Shown: in pieces, positions 1 through 12,330 of the stretch
Position numbering within the stretch: position 1 is the stretch's first letter
Layout of the letters: each line of letters opens with the position of its first letter
NCBI RefSeq assembly: GCF_932274485.2
Contig: NC_065883.2
Span: 18,412,222-18,476,221, forward strand
Direction: 5' to 3'
DNA length: 64,000 nucleotides
Source: Patella vulgata
Taxonomy: Eukaryota; Mollusca; Gastropoda; Patellidae
Made by a program: the position numbers and the translations under genes
The notes under the pieces: generated by a model
The model's input: the letters and a program-made list of their open reading frames with translations, nothing else
Database searches by the model: none
Told to the model about the DNA's origin: nothing

Positions 1-430
1 GCTGGCTGGAATCTTGTGTGACTGAATCTTTAGTAAGTCCAAATCCAATAAAAAGACTGACCACAAGGCAGATGACAACTCGGTTCGGTACCATTCCGTT
101 TTTCGGTTTTCAGACAAACCACTTAAAATATAAAGAACATTTTTAGATTAAATAAAACCTATGTTTACAAAATAATATAACATAATTTAAACTTTAAGCT
201 ATTTTGATACCACAGATAGTTTTAAATATTGACTTGTCAATGATTAACAATTTAGCAGTTAGTAGATAAACATATGACAAAATCGAGTTTATATACTAAC
301 ATGAATCCATGTGTCTCAAAGGAGTTACGTTTATGCAACCTTAAAACTCATTCTCAATTAAACATATCATTGCCGGACAAAAATGAAATCTACACCCACC
401 AGCAACTGTGATTGAATATTATGGGCCATA

Positions 431-621
431 ACTCAAAATGAAATGGGCGCGGGGTGGGGGGTAACGTCCTATTGTTCTGCCAAAAACAGGACTAATAAGG
501 CGGACAAGGGGGAGCCACGTCGGAAAATTCCGATGAACCTACTAGGCTAAAATCGGGATCGAACAAGTTATCTCTACCATAGTGAGCGAACGTCTAACTG
601 ACTGAGCCATCGCTATAACTC
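431..621 (-). mobile_element. SINE family A, copy with internal deletion
   Basis: Read on the minus strand: tRNA-like head GCGATGGCTCAGTCAGTTAG, B box TTGTTCGATCCC, then a shortened body and a tail near 431-480. Confidence 0.65.
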
Positions 622-1020
622 GAATGCTCTAGCCTATTCGGCGTTTATAAACATTCTATTAAAAGGGCATTATAATAATCCAATCAATGGTTCAAGTAAT
701 ATTTTAAATTTGTGAAATACCCATTTACAGTTTGTTGGATGATTACTGTAAGCAATAAAGATTCCCAAAAAATTTGTTTAATATAGTAAACAGAATTAGA
801 TGGGGTCTTATCAATAAACACTAAAAATATTGTTTAATAAGTAACAAGTGTTAAAAGGTGTTTTATTAATAAACCCTAAAGAGATAAATTTTCTTAACCA
901 TAAACAGGTTAATCAAAGCAGATATAACGCGCGTGACTGATTTCTTGACTTACAGTGATCCTGTACCCCATATGACGTCACATACCGGGTATTGATGTGT
1001 AGGATAAAGCACGAGACTGG

Positions 1021-1140
1021 GGTTATGCTGGGAAAAGAAAGACTGAAGAAAATAAACCGTAAAAAAGAAAAAGCGTGGCCGAAAGGCCGAGGTTTTTCTG
1101 TCGAGGGCTTTTTCTGAAGTCTTTCTTTCCCAGCATAACC
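1021..1140. repeat. 120-bp foldback
   Basis: GGTTATGCTGGGAAAAGAAAGACT at the left pairs with the inverse at the right (CCCAGCATAACC). Likely a tiny MITE. Confidence 0.7.
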
Positions 1141-1778
1141 GAAGTTGAGGATTTTATCTTGCTTATAAACCGTCTATGTTTACATGTACGCAAGATGAGA
1201 ATATCCCAGAATTCTCTTAGAAAAACCTTAGATCATTATTTCTTATGGAAAAAAATCCTACCCTGGAAGAATAACCTGTTACAGGTTTTAAGAAAAACTT
1301 TCAGAAGAATAACCTCACATTCCCCTGTATATTATATCCAAAGATTATCAGACTGCAAGTTATTCCAGACATAGAATATACCCCAAAGATCAAAGAGATT
1401 TACCGTTACAGGTTTATAAGTGCTAATAAAAGACTAACCTCTTGGCTAATATATATTTTAAATTGTAACGACTCGACTTCTCCTTAAAAAATTATTTTGT
1501 TTATAGACGTATAGTCATAAACAATTTGTGAATGTTCTGTCCACATGACCGCGATATACTATCTATCTCTAGTTAATGCTAATGTCATGTCCCCAGTTTG
1601 ATATCTTGAAATAACATTAGACTTTGATAACTTTCTCTGTTTTTATCTATTTGAAACTAATCAACTGTCAAGTACTATTATTATATTGGGATTTCCCTTT
1701 TAATCAAAAAGTGTTTAGTGCATCCACCCAGAGAGCGTTAGTTACGAAAATGCAATAAATTCGGTTCTTTATGTAATA

Positions 1779-1952
1779 CTAGAAGAATGCCCGGCTTCGC
1801 TCGGGGGTCATAACCCCGAAACCGGCCTATGTTACTCCCCGGTCCGGCTACCCCTATACCCCAAATTTCAGACTCGGGGCAGACCTAGTGTAGCCGCCAA
1901 CCCCGAACAGACAGACAAACAGACAAACGTCAGTCACAAATATTAGTATAGA
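1779..1952 (-). mobile_element. Short Helentron-type (pearl-like) copy, one core unit
   Basis: Same ends as 49942-50580 read on the minus strand: TCTATACTAATATTTGTGAC ... CTAG, between A and T. One core unit only, lacking about 30 bp of it. Confidence 0.82.
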
Positions 1953-1983
1953 TAGATTAGATATCCCAGATAGAGTTAACAAT

Positions 1984-2230
1984 CAAGAGAGGGTGAAATG
2001 GGGATTAACTTCCAGTCGACAAAAACTAGGTCATTCGAGACTAACATACGGTTTAATTTTATTTCAATGATTCGCTACAGGTGTCTGTAGCAGTTCGAGG
2101 AAACCGGAGAACCATAAGAAACACAGAAGATTGAAAAGTCAGTTTAATCATTGTCACGTACAATCTGACAATCGAAACAACGACACTTGATTCATTGACA
2201 GACCTTGTGATCGTGAACAATCAAGCATAA
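1984..2230 (-). mobile_element. SINE family B, old copy
   Basis: Diverged copy with GTGAAATGGGGATTAACTTC at the tail end and GAGGAAACCGGAGAACC in the body. Confidence 0.65.
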
Positions 2231-2496
2231 ATTTTTCGCTGGCTTTGTATATTCTAGTTTTACCTACTTACTATCAAAGCCAATGATGGTTATATAGAAA
2301 CAAAAACAGTCATACAGTGCCCCCCCCCCACCCAACATACTTCTCGGTTTATTTAACACAAACCCATGCCCTATATGCCGCAATCAAAATAAAACGATGA
2401 CGTCTGATTGATAGGTCGGAAGAAATGTTTTCTGATCTATAAGTAAGGAAGATGGACACAAATATGAATTGTCTTAAAATATATTTACATTTTTCG

Positions 2497-2641
2497 CAAT
2501 CTGGTTAAAACACAGATCCTATTTCGCTTCGTTTTTATAGTTCAAAATTTCGTTTTACTTGTCTTTACCAAGTTAGTGTAGGCCATCGAAAGTATAAAAA
2601 AAACGAAACGAAATATAGATCTGTATTTTAATCAGATTTAT
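2497..2641. mobile_element. MITE family 1, short internally deleted copy
   Basis: Left end CAATCTGGTTAAAACACAGA, right end the inverse of ...AATCTGATTAAAATACAG. Flanked by ATTTTTCG (2489-2496 and 2642-2649), an 8-bp duplication. Confidence 0.85.
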
Positions 2642-2795
2642 ATTTTTCGTCAATATGAAGAAAACTATATCCTTTTTAATCAAAGCTAATCAAGCTGTTT
2701 GGACATGTTCGACCAGTCTTTATACGCTAATTCTAAATATAGGCATACGCTGATTATTAGTATTAGACAGATACTGTAGTACATATTGTTGGGAA

Positions 2796-2845
2796 TAAAC
2801 ATGAAATGGGGTTTAACGTCCCACTGCACTTCCCCGACTGTCCTA
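2796..2845 (-). repeat. SINE tail fragment
   Basis: ATGAAATGGGGTTTAACGTC plus a short body remnant: the shared 3' tail of families A and B read on the minus strand. Confidence 0.6.
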
Positions 2846-3355
2846 ATGAAGACGGTGGAATAAAGCTGAAAGTTGATAAATATTTAAATGTCCTGTAGAG
2901 TTTATATCGGATATGAACAAATTTGTAAAAGTATATTGTTTTATTAAAGAGATATCGCTGATTAAATTTTTATTTTTATCAATATTACTGCCATATATAG
3001 TTATGTCGCCCGCTTTAAAACCAATGCGGCGTAACTAGAGAGCTGGGTGCCTATACGGAATTTCGTGAATATTATTGAAAGAATATTATTTGAAGTTTTT
3101 GTAAAACATACGATACCTATTTTAGTTTAAACTCACAAATTATTCACGTTTTAAATAGTTTTGAATGGCTAGAAATCGGTTCATTCTATTTTTCACGTTT
3201 CGTTATTTAAACAATTAGTATGAATAATGTACTCGAAAAACTCCGCTGATAATGTTCAGCTAAAGTTTGATTAAAGTTAGAAATACGGAATTCTAAAGCA
3301 AATTTGTCGCTTATTTCGTTTTTGAAACTAAGTACACTGGTTTGGATATGCATGG

Positions 3356-3712
3356 GAGTCACGGTGGCTCAGTGAATAAGACTAACCTAGGGGCCCCGTG
3401 TTCGATCCATCTGTTGACCGAGAATGTTCATCGGGATTGTCTGGCGTGGATCTCCCTTTCCGGCGTATGACGGAGGGTCTGGCAAGGGACAACGTATAGT
3501 CATTCGGGTGGGACGAAAAAACGAGTTCCCGTGTACACACCTTCGTACACGTAAAAGAACTCTTGGCAGTTGGAATTCGGTATAAGAGAGAGCCGTAGTG
3601 CCGCTGTCCGGACCAAACTTCCCTCATAGCACACTGTATGGCGTATGCCCCGTCATCGTTAGCCCAGTCGTTGTAGAACAGTCGAACGTTAAACCAAATT
3701 TCATCTTTATTC
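3356..3712 (+). mobile_element. SINE family A, diverged copy
   Basis: Head CACGGTGGCTCAGTGAATAA and B box GTGTTCGATCC, body as in 3744-4117, tail reduced to ACCAAATTTCATC. Lies directly before the next copy in the same direction. Confidence 0.75.
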
Positions 3713-3743
3713 CCAACAATATCTACTACTAATATTGATAATC

Positions 3744-4117
3744 AGCACATCACGGTGGCTAAGTGGGTAAGACGCTGGCTCGCTAGCCTGGAGGTCGGGT
3801 GTTCGATCCCTGCATTGGCCGAGAAAGTTCATCAAGATTTTCCGGCGTGCTTCCCCCTTGTCAGTGATGCAGGACGGAAGGCCTGACAAGAATAGCAGTC
3901 TAGTCGTTTGGGTGGGACGAAAAACCGAGGTCCCGTGTAGACATTGGCGTAAAAGATCCCTTGACAGTTGGAATTCGATAAGAATAGGCCGTAGTGCCGC
4001 TGTCCGGGCAAAATTTCCCTCATAGCACACTGTATGGCGTATGCCCGTCTTCATTAACCCAGTTCGGAGCAGAACAGTCAACAGTAGGACGCTAAATTCC
4101 ATTTCATTTCATTTCAT
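3744..4117 (+). mobile_element. SINE family A, full-length copy
   Basis: tRNA-like head with A box GGTGGCTAAGTGGGTAAGAC and B box GTGTTCGATCC, a ~270-bp body, and tail CCATTTCATTTCATTTCAT. Non-autonomous retroposon needing a LINE partner. Confidence 0.85.
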
Positions 4118-5037
4118 ATCACAATAATGGTTGGGATATTTAATTCGCATTAAACCTACTCACCTCTAACTTTGTTGTTTAGTATTGGTGGTCTAGTCCT
4201 GATAATGAATCAAGATAGACTACCCGTTATCTTAATCTGTTGCCGAGCAATATCACACGATCTTATATAGCCTAATATGGTGGTCTTTGATTTATATTAA
4301 AGTATATAAATTTATATGTAACTAAGTAAAAAAGTAAATATCAGGTGTTTGACACAGTTCTTTCATCATAACTTAACTCACTTGTGTAAATATATTTAGT
4401 TAATAAAACTAAGATAAGATAGTTTGTAAGTGATGTAAACTCTAAAATAAGAAATAGGACTGTTTATCGGTGCCGTGTACTTTGCACTGTATACAGAAAT
4501 AAAAATATGCAACCATGTATGGTAAAACGTATGATGTTATCCTTATTAGGATTTGCTACCATAGACCAATGTAATAATAGTTTTACAATTAAATAGTTTA
4601 ATTAACGTTAACTACTTTATTTTATTTAGCCAATTCTACAATCATATGTCACCCCCACCGAAGTCCCCCACACCTCATAACATACTTATAGTAAACTGCC
4701 GAGTGTTGAACACAGTACTGTCATTCTACTTCATATGATCGTTTTTATATGAGATCCCTCAAAAAGATTTTAGGTTTCAAAGTCATTTTAATTTTTCAAA
4801 ATTTATGACTTTGTGTTTGGCATGTGAAATATTATATATCATTCTCTCGAAAAGTCGTTTGGGAACTAGACTGAGGCGAGAAGAATCAATGTTGTTCCAA
4901 AAAATTTCATTAGGAATTCAACCAATTCTTCAGGGACAATGCAGCTAGTATACGCCCAAAACTTAAATCAAAACTATACATTAAATCACCCTACAACAAA
5001 TTCTAACAAAATGCTTGAAAACTTTATCATGATTTCA
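4118..5037. other. No gene or element seen
   Basis: AT-rich intergenic sequence beyond the RALGAPA 3' end; only short frames and no terminal repeats noticed. Confidence 0.5.
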
Positions 5038-5551
5038 GGAATATGAACTTCAGAAATTAATCCTGAAGCCAAAACCGACATCGTTCAAACACGATCTGAT
5101 TCCTACCAAGCCTCTACTTCAGATTCTGGATGTAGTACTTTATATAACCGAGATCAACCTTAGTACTTTAAGAATGCGATTATCAAACATCTCCCTCAAA
5201 AACATCACTTGATACAGAGCTGTTTACAAATTAACGCACTGTGTCAAAATTACCATTGCTGTCCTAGTCCATTGGAAAACCAGTGAAGAAATGGGGTTTT
5301 TGGACCGGAAACCAATCTGCTTACGGACATTCAGCAACAACTTATGGGATCGCTTTGAAATTTTCAGCGTGGATGGAAAAGTGGATGTTGTTAATTTTAT
5401 TGGCAAGTCAAAATGTAGCTGTCTGGTTTGTGAAAACTTGCAGTTTCCAGTCGCCAATACCGGGGTAAATAATTCGCAATTTCAGAATTTTGATTCTGGA
5501 AAATCTGTCGTTTTCTTTTTCCATGCAGAATTGGGAAATGTAACGTTGTAA
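5038..5551 (+). other. Exon-like open stretches, unidentified
   Basis: After ATTTCAG at 5037, 55 codons are open (EYELQKLILKPKPTSFKHDL ...) to a TGA near 5205. After CCTAG near 5248 another frame reads MGFLDRKPICLRTFSNNLWD, FEIFSVDGKVDVVNFIGKSK and runs past a GTAAAT site at 5465 to 5551. I recognise neither. Two other frames over 5224-5468 are also open, which weakens the case. Could be remnants of a gene or of an unknown element. Confidence 0.2.
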
Positions 5552-6053
5552 TATTTAAGTTTTGATAATTTAAGCTTCAAATTATAATGATAAGTGATAA
5601 ATGAATATAAAAAAATATCTAACTTTTAATATAGCGTTTTTGGCTTATAAATAATTAACGATATATGATGTACAATGGAATCAGCTGTAATAATGTAACA
5701 GACAAACTTATAGGAATATATATATATATATATTCGTTTTACCTTTTTATAATATTTGAAGTGTTGTAAATATTATTTTATCTCAAATTAGCTAATATAT
5801 ATATCCGTATTACAAATACGAAAGTACATTAACCATGTTTATAGCTAAATGGCATTATCATATCAGTTATTACCCAGATTTCAGAAGCAGAAGATAACAC
5901 TGGGTGGTCGATAAAATTGGGGCCACTGGTCACCAGCTGAAATATGAAAACAAAGGTTCAATATAAACCTTTAAGAAGTTTGTTAGTATTAGTATCTGGT
6001 GTTTAATGAAACTTAAATATCGAGTAAAACGTTTTCTCAGTTAAATTTGTTTT

Positions 6054-6214
6054 CTGGGGCCTTATTCACGAAATTTTAACTAAGATAAAATCAAAATTTT
6101 AGTTATTTGATTGGATAATATTAGATTGATTTTAGTGCTTAGCCAATCAAAACTGAAGTATCTACTAAAATTTGGATTTTATCTTTAGTTAAGATTTCGT
6201 GAATCAGGGCCCAG
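6054..6214. mobile_element. Palindromic MITE with GGGCC ends
   Basis: About 50-bp inverted repeats: GGGGCCTTATTCACGAAATT at the left and, inverted, GGGCCCTGATTCACGAAATC at the right. No clear target duplication. Confidence 0.75.
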
Positions 6215-7189
6215 ATATGTCAAATACGGGTTTTTTTTCAGATTGGGTTTCATGGAATTGGAGTTTTCTAAGATTGGTGTCGATATATAAAAGGTCCTCG
6301 AAATCTGAACTGTAATCACCCAATAATAATCATAATGTACTTTCTTGTGACATAATATTAAAATCCAACAAGTTTCAATAAAATTGTGCAGTTGGCTTGC
6401 CTTCAAAAGGGTAATAATTCATCGATGTTGTATTGTTCATCCAGATTGGTCAATAACTCTATATTATTTGAAGGTCTGTGAAGATAGTGAATGGTTTGAC
6501 GGGGAGGGGTGGCGACTTTTAGAGTGGCCGTTAATATATCGGATACGACGAATACCATGAAATTTTCGAGTGATTCGTTCTCACAGCAATAACTAGAATT
6601 TAGTAGGTTTTTGGCAAAATAGTTGAGGAGTCAATAGCACAGATATGTTAATATTTGTGTACTGTTCACGTATATCATTTTAACAAGATACCATTTCAGA
6701 TAACATGAGGCAGGCTATCACTGAGTTCAGAGTGCAATGAAGAAAATGTAAATTGTGGAAATTAAGACTTAAAAACTTTTAAATGTGTTTAAATACATAA
6801 TTTATAGTTTATCTTACTTGATTTCCTTACTGGATATTATATAATTTAGTTAAGAATACTGGGTTCCAGAGTAATTATTTATGAACACAACAATTAGATA
6901 CTTCTCAAACAGAACAATATAAAACAAGTTTCAGGTCGACCAGGCAATAACAGGATAATGTAGTCTCTATAGTGTCCACAGCCAATTGTGGACCTCGATG
7001 AAGATTTCCCCAAAGTCACGAGATGTAAGCCAGGCTAGCGCCAACCCTTGAGGAAATCTGCAGGTGGCCTTAATATTCAGATCTGACCGTGTTACGCCGG
7101 GTCAATTGCTAGTAAGATATAAAATTAAACCCGCGATTGCCAGGCAAGATACGCCCACATTTTGCAAGAGATAGACAGAATAAGCAGGG

Positions 7190-8560
7190 TCATAATCCAT
7201 GAGGTTACAGTCCGATATGAACGAATATAGACATATATTTTAAGTTTCATCAAAATTGGACAAAAGCTGCGACTTCTAGAGGGTCCATAACCTTGATATT
7301 ACATACTTTTAGACTATTTGTGTACACGTAGCAGACATTTTGTCAAGCAGTTTCATCAAGATCGGATAAAAACTGTGACTTCTAGAGAGTCCACTATATG
7401 CGTGCGAGGAGTAATCATTTTGTCCGGTAGTTTCAGTCGGATTTTTATGAAAGTCGATCTCAACCTTCATTGAGGTGGAACGTTGATACATTTCAACGGT
7501 TTTTTAAAATTGAATACAAATTTTGACTTCTAGAGGGTCCACGAGCTAAAAACGTAATTTTTCGAACAATCAGGGGCTATAATCCAGGAAGTAACGTTCC
7601 GATATGCGTGATTATCGAAAGGAACCGAGATCCTTGTGTCTTAAACAAAAAATTAAGGTTTCATCAAAATCAGATAACTATCGTGTTCTCTAGAGGGTCC
7701 ACAACCTTGAAATGCCATACTTTTACACTATTTGCGTCCGAGAAGCGGCCATTTTGTCCGGTAGTTTCGGTCTCATTTCCAAAAAATTAGAACGGGTTTT
7801 TTTTGTAAATGGGATAGAAATTGTGACTCTAGAGGGACCACAAGTTAAAAACGCAATATTTCGTAGAATCAAGGGCCATAATCCAGGAAGTTACGGTCCG
7901 ATATGCGCTTATATCGAAAGGAACCGAGATGTTTCGGTTATAAATAAACATGTCAAGTTTCATCAAAATCGGGCGTCCACAAGCTAAAAACGTGATTTTC
8001 GAACAATCAGGGGCAATAATCCATGAAGTTACGGTCCGTTACATGCCAATTAAGAAAGGAACCGGATCTTTGGGAGATACGCCTATATGTCAAGTTTCGT
8101 TAAAATGGGCTATACTATATACCGGAAAACACCGAAAAACACCCGGAAAACACCATGTTATACTTAATACCGGAAAAACACTAAATACCGGAAAACACAC
8201 TAAATACCGGAAAACACACGAAATACCAAAAACATGCTAAATAGGTAACTCGGAGCCTTGTCCCCTGCAAAACACCGGAAAAACCTAACCCTAACCCACC
8301 ACTGGTCCTCTAGAAAACAGCGGAAAAACCTAACCCTAGCTCTAACCCTAACTCCCCGCAAACAGCGGACCAGGCTCTGTGTTACCTATTTAGGGTGTTT
8401 TCCGGTATTTGGTGGTTTCCCGGTATTCAGTATAACATGGTGTTTTCCGGTATATAGTATTGGCGGTTAAAATCAGATAAAAATTATGACCTGTATGATT
8501 GACGGGCGGACAGGGGTGAAATTGTGGGCATACAAAAACGATTACTGTAGCGTTAAGATA
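7190..8560 (+). repeat. Degenerate ~430-bp repeat array
   Basis: Recurring blocks: GAAGTTACGGTCCGATATGC, then ATCGAAAGGAACCGAGAT, then AAGTTTCATCAAAATCGG, then TCTAGAGGGTCCACAAGC. About two and a half diverged units, broken by the foldback element at 8107-8465. Unclassified. Open frames in it are not convincing genes. Confidence 0.7.
8107..8465. mobile_element. Foldback element carrying telomere-like CCCTAA motifs
   Basis: Both halves read inward as ATACTATATACCGGAAAACA, giving a near-palindrome. Flanked by the 8-bp direct repeat GTTAAAAT (8099-8106, 8466-8473). The centre holds CCTAACCCTAACCC (near 8285) and AACCTAACCCTAGCTCTAAC (near 8330). Confidence 0.8.
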
Positions 8561-9440
8561 AAGTTAGCCAATTTCAAATACTTAGTCATAACTAAATTAG
8601 TGTCATATCGAACAGATAAAACACACATGAATATAAGTCGATATCATTTATCTTGGCCGTTTTTAAAAAGTTTAAATTATGACAAATTTTAGGCCTGGTT
8701 TTCGACCCATAGTGCGGCCACATTTTTAATGGTTTAAAATGAAGCCTGTTCACGTGATTTAAAATTAATAATATTTTATTATTCATTTATACAGCCTAAC
8801 AAAATCCTATCAATAGATTGTTTGCGAAATAATCGCTAGATCAGTAGTCACGTGAAACTGAAACATTTTCAATATAATTATTTATGAATTTTAGCAATAT
8901 TCAGACGACCGTAAATCAGCCTGGACTATTAAAGGCTCAATACCACTCTTGTTGTAACTGAATAATATGCCCCAATCTTTATTCTGGTCAACAAATTGTA
9001 CTTTTACAATATTCCAATTAATGGTTGATACAAATTTCATCTTAACACACCTAATTTAAAAAATTGGAAAAATTCAACTTAATGATTTGAAAAGCCTGAC
9101 GTAAAGCTTTTCAAATGTGACTTGGATTTAAAAATATTTTTGAACCCTCTGGACAAGTAAAATAGGATTTAATGGATAATTTACACAACAGGTAAGACAC
9201 TAACACATCTAGTACTTAGAATAAGGTTATTTTTTTACTTTCTGGAGCTGTCAAGTCAGCAAGAGTGTTATTGTCCCTTCAAGATAGAAACTATTTGAAC
9301 ACGGTCGCTTTTTAAATCTTTCAAAAAATAACATCCAGCCGAGGCTAAGAAGTTGCATTCCAAAAAAAAAAAACCAGGTATGTTTGTTGAAAGGAATTGT
9401 TCTTTCAAAAATAACATTAAAGCGAGACTATCTATTATTC
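8561..9440. other. No gene or element seen
   Basis: AT-rich intergenic sequence with a 12-bp A run near 9362. Nothing recognised. Confidence 0.5.
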
Positions 9441-9785
9441 CTAATGTTTATTACGTTCATATTCATATGAGAGATAACCAAATTCATGAGTAACGAACTC
9501 GGTTAATAATACTTGAGCCTGTGATTTAGAACGAGTTAATTTACATTCCATGATGTAGGGCCTACAATAGTCAACATCTTGTGTTAACAAAGCAAAGTAG
9601 TCTAACCAGCGGTGGCGTTTCGAAACTAGCCATACCCAGGTACAAGGAAGCAATCCCCCCAGCCCTTTGTGACGGAGTAAAGTTGCCATTATATCGTTTA
9701 TTGCTTTCCTTATCCTGAAATAATCCAAATCACATAATTCCATCGAGAATGTTTTAATATTGTCTCCCGCTCTTTGTCCCGTCAA
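9441..9785 (-). other. Unidentified 114-codon open frame
   Basis: Reads MTGQRAGDNIKTFSMELCDL onward to a TAG. No family recognised, no neighbouring exon found, base composition like its surroundings. Possibly chance. Confidence 0.15.
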
Positions 9786-9946
9786 AGTTGGCCTACACGG
9801 ATTTTTCTACAAACGTAAACAAAGTTGTTCAGGGCATACACCATTGTCTGCGATATTCATTGTGGAAGCAGACGTTAAAGACCAACCAGCAGCGGCAACC
9901 AAAGAAAGAACAACCAATATGGTTGACGACAATATACATGGATATG

Positions 9947-11473
9947 TACTGAGCGCCATGGAAAACGCATCACTTAGTTTTTCGTATAACAAAATGATCC
10001 TGTAAACATCTTATTTATTTTGCTTCTTATTGTGAACAATATTCAAATGGGAACACATCAATAACAACACATTTGTACACTTATGGATGTTTAATCTGTA
10101 ATCAAGGGTACAAAGTCAGAGGGGTCAAAACCAAAAGTACGACACAGATGTCAGTAGCGAGTGTGTCCTCCACGGGCTCTTACGCACGCTGTGCAGCGAC
10201 GTCGCATGGAATTTACCAATGTTTAAAAGAAGGCCTGGGGCAAATTGTTCCATTCTTGGACAAGAGCAGCTTCTAAAGCAGCAATGGTGTGCATCTGTGG
10301 TCTCCGATACAGACGGCGTCCAATCTCATCCCAGACATGTTCTATCGGTGCCATGTCCGGAGACATGGCTGGCCAGTCCAAGACACTGATGTTTTTAGCA
10401 GCCAGGTAGTCCATATTAAAACGGGCGGTATGCGGACGTGCATTATCCTGTTGGAAGTGCTGAAGTTGTGGGTGCGCTCGAAACATCGGAACAACAATTG
10501 GTTGCAAGACATCATCACGGTAGGCTACAGCATTAACGCGACCCCTGCAAATGTGTAGGGCGGTCCGGTGATGAAATGTGAAGCCTCCCGACACCATTAC
10601 ACTTCCCCCACCCCATCGATTCGTTTCGAAGACGCAGCAGTCTGCAAGACGTTCCCCAAGACGTCTCCACACACGTTGACGGCCATCAGCGTGATAAAGA
10701 TGAAAGCGACTCTCATCACTGAAGAGCACACTTTGCCAGTCTACTCTTCTCCATGTCTGGTGTCCTTGAGCCCATATCAAACGCCGCAGACGGTGATGAT
10801 CCCTGAGGATAGCTCCAACATAAGGTCGTCGTGCACGGAGTCCTACTTCTCTTAGACGACGTCTTACGGTGTTGGCACTTACTGGTCCTTGTCTTCCGAC
10901 GACTGCTGCACCTGTTCGAGTCGCTGGGCGGAATCAGTCACGCAGATGAGTGACCCGGATGTAGCGGTCTTAAGCCTGGGTTGTAACGCGTTGTGGACCA
11001 GGACGTTGACGGTCACGTGTTGATCCAGTAACTCCAACACGTTCCACCAACCTTACAATAGTGGACTGATGACAATTGAAGTGTCTTGCAATAGCAGGTG
11101 TAGACATGCCAGCCCTGGACATTTCCATGGCTTCATTCCGTTGATTTTCAGTAAGTCTCGGCATCTCTAGCTCGATTCCTTCACACGTCCAACAACAAAT
11201 TACGGCAGATTGACGTTTCACAGTTCATGTACTGCACATTAAGTTGAAAACATGCTTTTAAAGGGCTCTCACACAATGCTGCACGTGAATATTGGGTTTT
11301 TCATGTGCATCTCGTGCAATTTTTTTTTGTGCACACGGGCCGATATTTTTTTGCGTTTGGGAGCGTTGTGTGAAACAATAGTTCATAGTATTGCATAAAA
11401 TTATACATACAAAACCACCTAGTAATAAAATATTTGAGAAAAAAAAGTGATGCGTTTTTCATGGCGCTCAGTA
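9947..11473 (-). mobile_element. Older Tc1-like transposon
   Basis: About 1.53 kb bounded by inverted repeats TACTGAGCGCCATGGAAAAC (left) and the same with one change (right end, inverted), beginning at TA. Holds a broken transposase. Different family from the two intronic copies and clearly older. Confidence 0.8.
10151..11164 (-). pseudogene. Degraded Tc1-like transposase
   Basis: Starts MPRLTENQRNEAMEMSRAGM (HTH region) and ends RARGGHTRY with TGA at 10151-10153. The DDE region shows LFSDESRFHLYH, GGGSVMVSGGF, FQQDNARPHTAR and APIEHVWDE, so the catalytic residues survive. Broken by at least one frameshift between the N-terminal and DDE parts (about 10780-10970), and by a TAA after LPQAFF. 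Best compared with other DD34E transposases. Confidence 0.9.
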
Positions 11474-12196
11474 TATTTAATGCGGGAAAATAAAAAGTAA
11501 GCAACTAATTCAAATACATTGAAATATTTATTCCAATGAACAAATTTAATATTAGCAATATATTATCAAAATTTAATGAATAAATAAATTCAAACAACAA
11601 CAACAACAACAATCTAGACTAAAACATCAATCAACAAATACAATTTACTTATGAGTTATATAGGTAACTTGTCACAACAAGTTTAATATTCACGTGGTTT
11701 CGTTTGGGAAGGAATACTAAAACTAAGCTCAATGCTGCTTTATGTTTGTCTCTTCACAACCAATTTTGACAATAATAGTACAAGTTATTCGATAAATCGA
11801 TTATATAGGCATGCTCAAATATTAAGAACGATATCGTAAGCCTGCATCAGTGTTTGGTAAAGCGGGTCGCATGGTACATGTTACTGTGCACGCACACCAA
11901 ATCAACAACTAATGCTATCAGATTTTTAATATTGATTGAGGTCCTATTCCCACTAGGCATCAATCGGAATGACATGTCCCAGCTGTGTTTTATAATAAAC
12001 GTACATGTAGTTGTCTTGGTCCTCTGGAATTTAATTCAGTCCTTCCAAAGAATTCCTGTGTTCGGAAACATTTTATTTGTTTATCCAGCTGGGCTTTTCT
12101 GCTTTTATCATGAAAAAACATAAGTGCTCGTTGAAATACAAAATGATACCTCTTTCAGTAGATTGATTCAAGACTAGGTCACACTTTCCATAAGGT
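11474..12196. other. No gene seen
   Basis: AT-rich, with a short CAA run near 11595. A 90-codon plus-strand frame from 11854 (MVKRVAWYMLLCTHTKSTTN) has no recognisable similarity. Confidence 0.45.
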
Positions 12197-12330
12197 GTGA
12201 ATGGGGCTTAATATTGGAACACAAGACTTACATGGTGATCAAATACAATGTGTGCTTCTTTTTGATCCAGCTAGACTGAAACAAAAATTCATATGACTGA
12301 TGCCAGCGGGAATCGAACTTTACACCTAAC
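12197..12330 (-). repeat. Probable SINE remnant
   Basis: Minus strand has GTTCGATTCCCGCTGGCATC, a tRNA B-box-like head, and GGGGCTTAATATTGG, close to the shared SINE tail, at the other end. Confidence 0.45.

Noticed and set aside
3744-3815. tRNA gene
   Set aside because: A and B boxes belong to a SINE head; no cloverleaf or anticodon arm is kept and the same head is dispersed.
8285-8360. Chromosome end or telomere
   Set aside because: Only a few CCCTAA units, placed symmetrically inside a short foldback element with a target duplication.
7190-8560. Plus-strand genes of 60-96 codons
   Set aside because: Frames fall in a degenerate repeat array, overlap each other and show no protein similarity.
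9807-9992. Signal-peptide-like minus-strand protein (61 codons)
   Set aside because: It crosses the left end of the old Tc1 element at 9947, so its start is transposon sequence.
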